The notes under the pieces: generated by a model
What the model was told of the DNA's origin: nothing
The model's input: the letters and a program-made list of their open reading frames with translations, nothing else
Database searches by the model: none
Program-made: the position numbers and the translations under genes
Source of the DNA: Loktanella gaetbuli
GTDB lineage: Bacteria > Pseudomonadota > Alphaproteobacteria > Rhodobacterales > Rhodobacteraceae
Assembly: GCF_020531945.1 (NCBI RefSeq)
Contig: NZ_JAJATZ010000003.1
Coordinates: 186,001 to 250,000, forward strand
Reading direction: 5' to 3'
Length of the DNA: 64,000 nt
Shown: piece by piece, positions 1 to 7,387 of the stretch
Layout of the letters: the number at the start of each line of letters is the position of its first letter
Numbering within the stretch: the stretch's first letter is position 1

Positions 1-344
1 CCGTATCCTCGGGTGCAGCGCATAACCCCCTCGAAGGGTGGTCCGCCTACTGCGCCTCCAAGGCGGGGGCCTATATGCTGACGCAGGTGGCCGACCGCGA
101 ATCCCGCGGCAAGGGGCTGCGGGTCATGGGTCTGTCGCCCGGCACCGTGGCCACGGACATGCAAAAGGACATCAAGGCGTCAGGCATCGGCCCTGTCAGC
201 CAGCTGGACTGGTCCGACCACATCCCGCCTGAATGGGCAGCACAGGCGCTGGTCTGGATGTGCACGTCAGAGGCCGACAGCCATCTGGGACAGGATGTGT
301 CACTGCGCGACGAAAAGATCCGCCAAATGGTCGGCGTCGCGTGA
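1..344 (+). CDS. SDR family oxidoreductase, C-terminal part (partial at window edge)
   Basis: The reading frame is open from the first complete codon at position 3, so the 5' end lies outside the window. The visible part starts with an SSGA stretch and then YCASK, the YxxxK catalytic Tyr/Lys signature of short-chain dehydrogenases. It continues with LSPGTVATDM, the usual PG-x-V-x-T-x-M segment after the active site. This supports an NAD(P)-dependent Rossmann-fold oxidoreductase; the substrate cannot be told from this fragment. The stop codon overlaps the GTG start of the next gene (GTGA at 341-344), so the two are probably co-translated. Confidence 0.85.
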   Translation, partial: VSSGAAHNPLEGWSAYCASKAGAYMLTQVADRESRGKGLRVMGLSPGTVATDMQKDIKASGIGPVSQLDWSDHIPPEWAAQALVWMCTSEADSHLGQDVSLRDEKIRQMVGVA

Positions 345-937
345 TCCGCACCGCGATCGAGGGCGATCTGACGATCCTCACGCTGGACCGCCCGGACAAG
401 GCAAATGCACTGACTGCCGCCATGCTGGCAGAGCTGTGCCGCGCCGTGCAGGCCGCCCAGGATTCCAAGGCACTGATCCTGACCGGAAACGGGCGCGTGT
501 TCAGTGCAGGGGCCGATCTGGCGGATGTCGGCAGGCTGGCCACGTCGCCCCTGTGGGAAGAATTGTCCACCGCCATTGCCGATCATCCCGGCCTGACTAT
601 CGCCGCACTGAACGGCACGCTGGCTGGGGGGGCGATGGGAATGGCACTGGCCTGCGACATGCGCATCGCGGTGCCGGGGGCCAGCTTTTTCTATCCGGTA
701 ATGAAAATGGGTGTGCGCCCGCAACCGTCCGATCCCGGTCGCCTGGCGGCCCTGTGCGGTCCGGCACGGGCGAAATCGTTGCTGCTGGGCGCACGGAAAT
801 GGACGGCCGAACAGGCCCTGACATACGGTCTGATCGAGGAAATCGCGGATGACCCCGTCGCTGCCGCCCGTGCCATGGCAACGGCAGCGTTGCAGGCCGA
901 TGCAGGCCATGTGCGCGATCTGAAATCAATTTTCTAA
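341..937 (+). CDS. enoyl-CoA hydratase/isomerase (crotonase) family protein, short form
   Basis: A 198-residue crotonase-fold protein; typical members have about 260 residues. It starts at a GTG that overlaps the stop of the SDR gene, and the protein begins immediately with the family N-terminus (LTILTLDRPDKANAL). The oxyanion-hole region is visible as AGADLADVG and TLAGGAMGMALACDMRIA. Where hydratases have the first catalytic Glu (FxxPE), this protein reads FFYPVMKMG, and the second Glu position is also not obvious. Hydratase activity is therefore doubtful, and an isomerase, thioesterase-like or other crotonase reaction is possible. The overlap with an SDR suggests a shared acyl-CoA pathway, which is inference. 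Confidence 0.85.
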   Translation: MIRTAIEGDLTILTLDRPDKANALTAAMLAELCRAVQAAQDSKALILTGNGRVFSAGADLADVGRLATSPLWEELSTAIADHPGLTIAALNGTLAGGAMGMALACDMRIAVPGASFFYPVMKMGVRPQPSDPGRLAALCGPARAKSLLLGARKWTAEQALTYGLIEEIADDPVAAARAMATAALQADAGHVRDLKSIF

Positions 938-956
938 CGATGACAGCCCACCAAAC

Positions 957-1271
957 CTAACGCCCGCGTTTGCGCTTTGGCACCTTGGACATGAATTCCG
1001 GCGGGCGTTTGGCGACCCATTTTGCGAATTTTTCCAGCCGGGGATGACTGCGCAGCATCTCTGGCGTGTTATAGACGCGGGCGAGTTCAGCCTCTGACAG
1101 GGTCGCGTGGATTTCCTTGTGGCAAATGTGATGGACCAGAACGGTCGGCCCACCCTTGCCGCCCTTCAGCTTGGGGATCAGGTGATGCTGGCTTTGCGGC
1201 ACGCCGGGCGGCACTGGCCGCAGGCACAGCGCACAGGTCGGAAGGGTATCTTGCGGGTCACGCGTCATCAT
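957..1271 (-). CDS. HNH endonuclease-like protein
   Basis: A 105-residue protein with a CxxC pair near the N-terminus (CALC), followed by QHHLIPK and then VHHICHKEIH. Together these form a zinc-ribbon-supported HNH (beta-beta-alpha metal) nuclease motif. Two adjacent ATGs (1271 and 1268) could be the start. It ends in a Lys/Arg-rich tail (KRKRGR) suited to nucleic-acid binding. It is convergent with the crotonase gene and diverges from the flavoprotein gene 36 bp away. Nothing nearby shows restriction, phage or homing context, so its role is unknown. Confidence 0.75.
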   Translation of the reverse strand: MMTRDPQDTLPTCALCLRPVPPGVPQSQHHLIPKLKGGKGGPTVLVHHICHKEIHATLSEAELARVYNTPEMLRSHPRLEKFAKWVAKRPPEFMSKVPKRKRGR

Positions 1272-1307
1272 CGCACAAGGTAATCCAACACAAAGGATCG
1301 CCAAGCC

Positions 1308-2495
1308 ATGCCACAGACCGCCCTTGTGATCGGCGCTGGACCTGCCGGCCTGATGGCCGCCGACGTGCTGTCCGGTGCCGGGCTGCCGGTCACGATCGTC
1401 GACCGGATGCCGTCGGTCGGTCGCAAGTTCCTGATGGCGGGCAAATCTGGCCTGAACCTGACCAAAGCCGAGGATGCCGCGAAATTCGCGGACCGCTACG
1501 CCGAAACCTCGCCTGCCTTGCGTGCGGCACTGGCAGTCTTTGGCCCGGATGAGGCGATCCAGTGGGCCAATGATCTGGGCCAACAGGTGTTTACCGGATC
1601 GACTGGCCGGGTGTTTCCGGTCGCGATGAAGGCCTCGCCGCTGTTGCGCGCCTGGCTCGCGCGGCTGGATGCGCAGGGTGTGCAGCGCCGCATGCGCTGG
1701 CGCTGGACCGCCTTTGACGCAGATGGTTGCCAGTTCGACACGCCCGAAGGACCGCGGCAGGTGGCAGCCGACATCACGATCCTCGCGCTGGGCGGCGCAA
1801 GCTGGCAGCGCCTTGGGTCCGATGGGGCCTGGGCCGGGCAGTTTGCGCAGGTGGCCCCATTTCGCGCGTCGAACGGCGGGTTTCGCGTGGATTGGTCGCA
1901 TCACATGGCCACTGTCATCGGACAGCCGGTCAAGGCGACGGTCCTGCGGGCCGGGGACCTGATGTCGCGCGGGGAATGGGTCCTGACACGCGATGGCATC
2001 GAGGGCGGCGGCGTCTATGAGGTCAGCCATGCGCTGATGCAGGGTGCAGCACTGCATGTCGATTTGCTGCCCGATCTGGGTGTGGATGACATCGCGGCCA
2101 GACTGAATCGCGTCAAGGGAAAGCCGTCCCGCGCAACACTGCTGCGCAAGGGGATCAAACTGCCCGTCGTCAAACAGGCGCTGTTCAACGAATGTGCAGG
2201 CATGACCTACAACAGCCCTGATGCGCTGGCGCAGGCGCTCAAGTCGCTACCGCTGCCCGTGCAGGGTCCAATGCCGATGGATCAGGCCATTTCGACCGCG
2301 GGCGGGCTGCGCTGGGACGCGCTGGACGGCTTTGCACTGCGTGACAGGTCCGGCACCTATTGTGCGGGGGAAATGCTGGATTGGGATGCGCCGACAGGCG
2401 GCTACCTGATCACCGCCTGCCTCGCGACCGGGCGTGCAGCGGCGATGCAGGCGCTTGCCACGATGCCTGCGGCCAGTCCTGTCGCGGGCGCATGA
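1308..2495 (+). CDS. TIGR03862-type NAD(P)/FAD-dependent flavoprotein (HI0933/BaiN family)
   Basis: A 395-residue flavoprotein. The N-terminal FAD-binding Rossmann motif is GAGPAG (about residues 8-13). The family-diagnostic GRKFLMAGKSGLNLT follows at about 43-57, where the HI0933/BaiN family has its second nucleotide-contacting loop. A C-terminal AGEMLDWDAPTGGY segment closes the FAD site. Members are cytosolic flavoproteins of poorly defined substrate. Length and motif order match the TIGR03862 branch seen in Rhodobacteraceae. The gene is alone on the plus strand, with a 95-bp gap before yjbH. Confidence 0.9.
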   Translation: MPQTALVIGAGPAGLMAADVLSGAGLPVTIVDRMPSVGRKFLMAGKSGLNLTKAEDAAKFADRYAETSPALRAALAVFGPDEAIQWANDLGQQVFTGSTGRVFPVAMKASPLLRAWLARLDAQGVQRRMRWRWTAFDADGCQFDTPEGPRQVAADITILALGGASWQRLGSDGAWAGQFAQVAPFRASNGGFRVDWSHHMATVIGQPVKATVLRAGDLMSRGEWVLTRDGIEGGGVYEVSHALMQGAALHVDLLPDLGVDDIAARLNRVKGKPSRATLLRKGIKLPVVKQALFNECAGMTYNSPDALAQALKSLPLPVQGPMPMDQAISTAGGLRWDALDGFALRDRSGTYCAGEMLDWDAPTGGYLITACLATGRAAAMQALATMPAASPVAGA

Positions 2496-2590
2496 CCGCT
2501 TGGCATGATTCGCCCGCTACGGATTTTCAAGATTTCCAACTGCGGCCCCTCCTGTTAGAAGCCCATAAAGCAGGGACGAAGGTGACGCAG

Positions 2591-4774
2591 ATGACGCTGA
2601 AATATGCCAGAACAACCAGCTACGCTGCGCTGTTGACAGTACTGGCGGCACCCTTGTCCGCCGAGGGTCCGACCTACACAAGCTTTGGTACGACCGGCCT
2701 TTTGGAAATGCCCACCGCCGAAAGCGCGGACAGTGGCGAACTGGCGATCACCAGCAGCTATTCCGATACCGCCGGATATCGCACGACCCTGACCTTTCAG
2801 CTGAATGACCGGATTTCAGGTAGCTTTCGGTATGGTGTGTTCGATATCTACGGCAGCCTGCGCGCGGATGGCACCCGCGGCATCGCAACCACCTATGACC
2901 GCAGTTTCGACATCCAGTATCGCCTGACGAACGAGGGTCGCTATCTGCCTGCCGTCGCTGTGGGTCTGCGCGATTTCCTTGGCACCGGACGTTACAGTTC
3001 CGAATACGTTGTCGGCACCAAATCCATCGGTTCCAACCTCAAGGTGACTGCCGGTCTGGGCTGGGGTCGCATGGGCGAACGCAACGGGGTCAGCAACCCG
3101 CTGGGCGGCAGCTTTGAAACCCGCGACGAACCCGATGTCTTTGACGAGGATGCGGGCGTGAACACGGGTGGCCAGCTGTCGGTCGAACAATGGTTTCGCG
3201 GCGATATCGCACCTTTTGGCGGGATCGAATATACCGCCACCCCGAACCTGACCTTCAAGGCAGAATATTCATCCATCGCCTATGAACCCGGGCAGGCCCG
3301 TCCCGCCGTGCAGGTGTCTTCGCCGCTGAATTTCGGCGTGTCCTATCGTCCCAAACCCGGTGTCGAACTGGGGGCCAGCTATATGTACGGCAACGAACTG
3401 GGGGTGCGTGCAACGTTCACGATCAACCCCAACGAACGCCCGACATTCAGCGGGTTGGACAGGGCACCTGCCCCGATCAAGACACGCACCGAGGCGCAGC
3501 GCGCCGCGCAATCGTGGAACCGCGGCGCACAACCCGCCATCCGAGAGGCGCTGGCAGGCCTGCTCGAGATCGAGGGTATTGACCTGATCGGTCTGGACAT
3601 GACGGATCGCACCGCGCGGGTCCGGTTTGAAAACAACCGCTACCGTTCCGAAACGCAGGCCATTGGCCGTGTCGCCCGAATGATGACGCAAGTCATGCCC
3701 GACGCGATCGAGACCTTTGTGCTGGAACCCCAGCGCAACGGCCTGCCCATGTCGGCCGTATCGCTGCCGCGCACAGATTTCGAGGATCTGGAAAACACCG
3801 TCGGCAGCACCGCAGCAATTTTCGACGAAATCACGATTGCACCCGCAGGCCCCGATGCGCCGCTGGACCTCGCCCCCGTGCCCAGCCCGAAATTCGAGTG
3901 GGGCATCGGGCCTTACCTCGATTTTGTCTTGTTCACACCGGGGGAACCGATCAGCCCGGATTTCGGCCTCGCCTTTGACGCCGAATATCAGGCCACGCGC
4001 AAACTGTCGTTCGTCGGCCGGACCTCCATTTCCGCCTTGGGTGCGCGTGATCCGCTGGTCGATTTCCGCGATTCCAACGACTACGTGAACGTGCGGACCG
4101 ATCAGACCTATTTCGGACTGGACGGCGGATTGCAGCTCGACCGGCTGTATGTGTCCTATGCCGACCGCCTCGCGCCAGAGGTCTATGGCCGCCTGACGGC
4201 AGGCTACCTGGAAAAGATGTACGGCGGCGTGTCCGGCGAAGTTCTCTATGCGCCGGTTGATCGCCGTTGGGCCCTCGGTGCAGAGCTGAACTATTCCAAG
4301 TTGCGCGACCAGGACATGGGGTTCGGATTTGCCCTGTATGAAACGCGGCGCAACGGCGACCGGGTCGAGGTCGGCGACTACGACGTGGTGACAGGCCATC
4401 TGTCCGGCTACTATGACATCGGCGAAGGCTATCATGCGCAACTGGACGTGGGCCGCTACCTGGCTGGCGACTATGGCGCGACATTCTCGCTGGACCGCGA
4501 GTTCGACAACGGCTGGCGCGTCGGCGGGTTCTTTACCCTGACCGACATGCCCTTCAGCCAGTTCGGCGAAGGCTCGTTTGACAAGGGGATCCGCCTGACA
4601 ATTCCAGCCGATTACTTTATCGGATCACCGACCCGCCGGACCGTTTCCACGGGATTGCGTTCGCTGACACGCGACGGCGGCGCACGTCTGCGGGTGCCGG
4701 GCCGTCTGTACAACAGCCTGCGGGACGGGCAGTTCAACGACCTTGAGGATACCAGCGGGAGGTTCTGGCGATGA
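2591..4774 (+). CDS. yjbH: YjbH domain-containing outer-membrane exopolysaccharide protein
   Basis: A 727-residue secreted protein. A signal peptide (KYARTTSYAALLTVLAAPLSAEG) precedes the YjbH opening TSFGTTGLLEMPTAESADSGEL, and beta-rich, Tyr/Gly-rich repeats run to the C-terminus. In enterobacteria YjbH/GfcD belongs to the yjbEFGH (gfc) exopolysaccharide/group-4 capsule machinery and is predicted to be an outer-membrane barrel. I chose ATG 2591 because AAGG lies 8 nt upstream; an in-frame GTG at 2582 is the alternative. The stop overlaps the yjbF start (ATGA), so the two are translationally coupled. Confidence 0.85.
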   Translation: MTLKYARTTSYAALLTVLAAPLSAEGPTYTSFGTTGLLEMPTAESADSGELAITSSYSDTAGYRTTLTFQLNDRISGSFRYGVFDIYGSLRADGTRGIATTYDRSFDIQYRLTNEGRYLPAVAVGLRDFLGTGRYSSEYVVGTKSIGSNLKVTAGLGWGRMGERNGVSNPLGGSFETRDEPDVFDEDAGVNTGGQLSVEQWFRGDIAPFGGIEYTATPNLTFKAEYSSIAYEPGQARPAVQVSSPLNFGVSYRPKPGVELGASYMYGNELGVRATFTINPNERPTFSGLDRAPAPIKTRTEAQRAAQSWNRGAQPAIREALAGLLEIEGIDLIGLDMTDRTARVRFENNRYRSETQAIGRVARMMTQVMPDAIETFVLEPQRNGLPMSAVSLPRTDFEDLENTVGSTAAIFDEITIAPAGPDAPLDLAPVPSPKFEWGIGPYLDFVLFTPGEPISPDFGLAFDAEYQATRKLSFVGRTSISALGARDPLVDFRDSNDYVNVRTDQTYFGLDGGLQLDRLYVSYADRLAPEVYGRLTAGYLEKMYGGVSGEVLYAPVDRRWALGAELNYSKLRDQDMGFGFALYETRRNGDRVEVGDYDVVTGHLSGYYDIGEGYHAQLDVGRYLAGDYGATFSLDREFDNGWRVGGFFTLTDMPFSQFGEGSFDKGIRLTIPADYFIGSPTRRTVSTGLRSLTRDGGARLRVPGRLYNSLRDGQFNDLEDTSGRFWR

Positions 4775-5439
4775 CGACAGTCTGGCAGGGAATAGCCCTG
4801 GGTGCCTGCATCCTTGGGATGACCGCATGTGGTCCACTGAACGAGGGGGATCAGGGTGCCGGTGCAGTGAGACAGGCGCTGAACTACTTGCCTCTCCCCG
4901 GGCAAGAGCCCGCGGCAGAGGCCGCACCCTTTGTGGTCACCCGTGCCATGGTGGATCAGTTGCCCGGCGACGTGATGGTTGTCGAGGCCTACGAGGGGAC
5001 ATCGCGCGCACTGATGGTGCCCGCGGCCATCAACCTCAACCGCGTCACCTGGATCAGTGAGGACGAGGCATCCATCACCACAGAGAACGGAATCGTCATC
5101 GCCACACGCGGCTTTCCGCGTGATCTGATGGCTGCATCGGTAATCGAATCCCGCCGCGCACTGGCCGCTGGCGGCGGAAATGCAGTCAGAACGCATGAAA
5201 CACTGTCCGATCTGGACCAGATTTCCACCGAAGTGTTGCAGTGCAGCATCAATTCCGCCGGTCCGGAAACCATCCAGATCGTCGAATTGGATGTGTTTAC
5301 GCAGCGTTACGAAGAGCAGTGTCAGAACGAAAATCTATCGTTTACAAACACTTACTGGCTGGACGGCAGTGGGCAGATTGTCCGCAGCAGACAGGCCATC
5401 AGTCCCGAACTGGGTTTCCTTGTTCTGGATCGTCCCTGA
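4771..5439 (+). CDS. yjbF: YjbF family outer-membrane lipoprotein
   Basis: A 222-residue lipoprotein. Hydrophobic residues 5-18 end in the lipobox MTAC, so the mature N-terminus would be a lipidated Cys at about residue 20. The body fits the YjbF/GfcB family (DUF2886): about 220 residues, VTRAMVDQLPGDVM, a central segment on heating/denaturation-resistant beta folds, and a C-terminal NTYWLDGSGQIVRSRQ. It overlaps yjbH by four bases. YjbF and YjbH act together in exopolysaccharide/capsule assembly in enterobacteria. No yjbG/gfcC homologue is present next to them here. Confidence 0.82.
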   Translation: MTTVWQGIALGACILGMTACGPLNEGDQGAGAVRQALNYLPLPGQEPAAEAAPFVVTRAMVDQLPGDVMVVEAYEGTSRALMVPAAINLNRVTWISEDEASITTENGIVIATRGFPRDLMAASVIESRRALAAGGGNAVRTHETLSDLDQISTEVLQCSINSAGPETIQIVELDVFTQRYEEQCQNENLSFTNTYWLDGSGQIVRSRQAISPELGFLVLDRP

Positions 5440-5534
5440 ACACGCGCTGCAAGCGCCCGAAATTAAGAAGTATCTTGTTTCGAGCGTGAAACGTAGTTAG
5501 ACAACCCTAGATCATCCACACAGTGCATCTAATT

Positions 5535-5538
5535 GGAG
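5535..5538 (+). promoter_or_regulatory. ribosome binding site of the YjbE-like gene; possible weak promoter just upstream
   Basis: GGAG sits 7 nt before the ATG at 5546. In the 106-bp gap after yjbF a TTGTTT (5475-5480) lies 17 nt from TAGACA (5498-5503). This could be a weak promoter that allows the small gene to be expressed apart from yjbHF. The RBS is clear; the promoter is only a guess. Confidence 0.4.
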
Positions 5539-5545
5539 TACCGAC

Positions 5546-5785
5546 ATGCGCATCATCACTACTCTCGCCGCCTCTGCTGCTATCGCAGTGACCGGTGCCG
5601 CAGCTACCGCTGGCGGCCTGGCACCCGAAGTCATGGAAGCACCGGTTGTCATGGTTGACACCCCGATGGCTCCTGCTGGCTCCATCAACTCCGGCTACGT
5701 CGTTCTCGGCCTGCTGGCAGCTCTGGTTCTGGCATCCGCAGACAGCGACGACGACGAAGCTGCAGCGACCACCACCACCAACTAA
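5546..5785 (+). CDS. small secreted YjbE/GfcA-like protein
   Basis: A 79-residue protein with a strong signal peptide (cleavage after AATA, about residue 22) and an Ala/Val-rich middle. A hydrophobic stretch (YVVLGLLAALVLASA) follows, then an acidic DSDDDE and a Thr-rich end (TTTTN). Enterobacterial YjbE/GfcA proteins are also about 80 residues, secreted, with a Gly/Asp then poly-Thr tail, and are encoded with YjbF and YjbH. The match is in architecture and gene context rather than in detailed sequence, so orthology is inferred. It is followed directly by a strong terminator. Confidence 0.65.
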   Translation: MRIITTLAASAAIAVTGAAATAGGLAPEVMEAPVVMVDTPMAPAGSINSGYVVLGLLAALVLASADSDDDEAAATTTTN

Positions 5786-5809
5786 TAGATCCCCGGATCT
5801 TGAAGTTCG

Positions 5810-5838
5810 AAAGGCTGGCCTTCGGGTCAGCCTTTTTC
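5810..5838 (+). terminator. rho-independent terminator of the yjb locus
   Basis: The stem AAAGGCTGGCC pairs with GGTCAGCCTTT around a TTCG tetraloop (5821-5824) and runs into a T-rich end. It lies 25 bp after the YjbE-like stop and closes the plus-strand block before the convergent holA gene. Confidence 0.9.
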
Positions 5839-5885
5839 GTTTGGACCATCGCTATCGCACAGCTGTATGTGGCGACCCGACCGGC

Positions 5886-6908
5886 CTAGCGGCGCGCCAT
5901 CATCGCCAGACGGATCAGCGTGCGCTCCATCAGGGCTGCCTGCGGGGCCTGGCTGGATGACCGGATCATCAGATCGGTATCCGTCAGCGTCGTCAGCGCC
6001 TGTTCCAGCCGTATGCGGCCCCAGTGGCTGGCCTGACGCATGATCTTGTCCCGGCGCGGGCCGAACACCGGCGGACGCAACCGCGCGATCCCCTGCCCTG
6101 CACCGCCCGGATCGGACGCGACCGTATGCAGCCGCCGAAAATGACGCATCGCGCCGATGCACAGCGTCGTCGGCGCGACACCCTGCGCATAGAGATCACG
6201 CAGCACGGTGCCAATCTGCGCTGTATCGCCGGCACTGACCACATCCAGAATGTCGTCCACATCCACATCCGCCGCCTGCGGCGCGCACAGATGCACCTCT
6301 TCGACCGTGACAGGCAGCGAATCTCCGCGCTTGTACAGGCCCAGTTTTTCGATCGTCTGGCGAAAATCGCCGGGTGTCAGACCATGGGCCAAGCCTGTGA
6401 TCGCCTCCATCACATCCCGCGACGGCGGTTGCAGACCTGCAGCTGATAGCTGAGCCTCGATTTCATCCCGCCCCGGTGGATCGTCATACAGACCGATGGC
6501 AACCGCATTACGATGCCCTTCGAACGCCTTGCGCAGGGCTGACTTGGCCGTCAGTTGCCCGGCGGTCGCAACGATCTGTGCATCGCCCTCGCGCCAATCC
6601 TCGAGTGCGGCAGCAACCTGTTGTGACAGCCCATCCGTCGCCTCGTCCAGATGCACAACGCGCGGTCCGGGGAAAAACCCCTGCGCCTTGACCGCATCGT
6701 CCAGCGCTGCGCCATCCTTGCGCAGATCGCCCGCAGGAATGCGCGTCAGCCGCATCTCGGCTTCGCCTTGCGGCCCGACCAGTGCTGCAATCACCTGCGC
6801 ACGCGCCGTGGCCACACGAACAGGGTCCGCACCAAAAATCAGGATACCCGCGCGGGTCGGGTCAGGCTTGCGCAGGAACCCGGCCGCATCCCGGCCCGCA
6901 AGCTTCAT
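5886..6908 (-). CDS. holA: DNA polymerase III subunit delta
   Basis: A 340-residue protein, the usual HolA length. The N-terminal RAGILIFGADPVRV resembles the degenerate AAA+ P-loop region of delta, followed by FFPGPRVVHLDEATD, the family LR-x-V-x-(L/V)-x-E motif. The C-terminal helical collar domain carries LRDLYAQGVAPTTLCIGAMRHFRRLHTV and a long helical tail. Delta is the clamp-loader wrench that opens the beta sliding clamp. Its start overlaps lptE by four bases, in a leuS-lptE-holA operon that is a conserved order in alphaproteobacteria. Confidence 0.95.
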   Translation of the reverse strand: MKLAGRDAAGFLRKPDPTRAGILIFGADPVRVATARAQVIAALVGPQGEAEMRLTRIPAGDLRKDGAALDDAVKAQGFFPGPRVVHLDEATDGLSQQVAAALEDWREGDAQIVATAGQLTAKSALRKAFEGHRNAVAIGLYDDPPGRDEIEAQLSAAGLQPPSRDVMEAITGLAHGLTPGDFRQTIEKLGLYKRGDSLPVTVEEVHLCAPQAADVDVDDILDVVSAGDTAQIGTVLRDLYAQGVAPTTLCIGAMRHFRRLHTVASDPGGAGQGIARLRPPVFGPRRDKIMRQASHWGRIRLEQALTTLTDTDLMIRSSSQAPQAALMERTLIRLAMMARR

Positions 6909-7387
6909 CGCGCAAGGTCCAGCAGATAGATGTCCGCGACGATCCGGTCCGCCAGCAAGATCATCAATCGACCATTCGCGTCGGTCGCTGCCGTTTGGGT
7001 GGCAACGGTCGATCCCGTGGCCGCATAGCTGGTAAAGGCATCGACCTGACCACCGCCCAGCCGCGTCCCAGCCGCATCCGTCAGCGCCCAGCCCGCAGCA
7101 CCGACGACATTGTACCGCAGGATGTCCCCGCCCGTCGACAGCGCCGCTGCCTCTTGGGCGCGGTCCAGACTGACGGACAGGCGATATGGCTCGGCACCAT
7201 CACCCAGACGGTCCACCAGGCGCGACCGCACCGCAAAGCCGGCGATGGTGCGTGGTGCCTCGATCACAACCTGACCGCGCAAGGCGTCACCCGTGCCGCC
7301 CGGGGCCAGAACGGGTTTGAACCCGCAGGCCCCCAGCGCCAGCACGGCCAACAGGGCCGCACGTCGGGTGATGCCCTCAGATGACAA
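6905..7387 (-). CDS. lptE: LPS assembly lipoprotein LptE
   Basis: A 160-residue outer-membrane lipoprotein. The signal sequence TRRAALLAVLALGAC ends in the lipobox LGAC, followed by GFKPVLAPGG, the typical LptE/RlpB start (CGFxP). LptE plugs the LptD barrel and helps to insert LPS into the outer leaflet. Its position between leuS and holA, with an 11-nt overlap to leuS and a 4-nt overlap to holA, matches the family's usual place and supports co-transcription. Confidence 0.92.
   Translation of the reverse strand: MSSEGITRRAALLAVLALGACGFKPVLAPGGTGDALRGQVVIEAPRTIAGFAVRSRLVDRLGDGAEPYRLSVSLDRAQEAAALSTGGDILRYNVVGAAGWALTDAAGTRLGGGQVDAFTSYAATGSTVATQTAATDANGRLMILLADRIVADIYLLDLAR

Noticed and set aside
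2496..2590. Sigma-54-like promoter (TTGGCATG...) before yjbH
   Set aside because: The -12 element lacks the needed TTGC; no other support.
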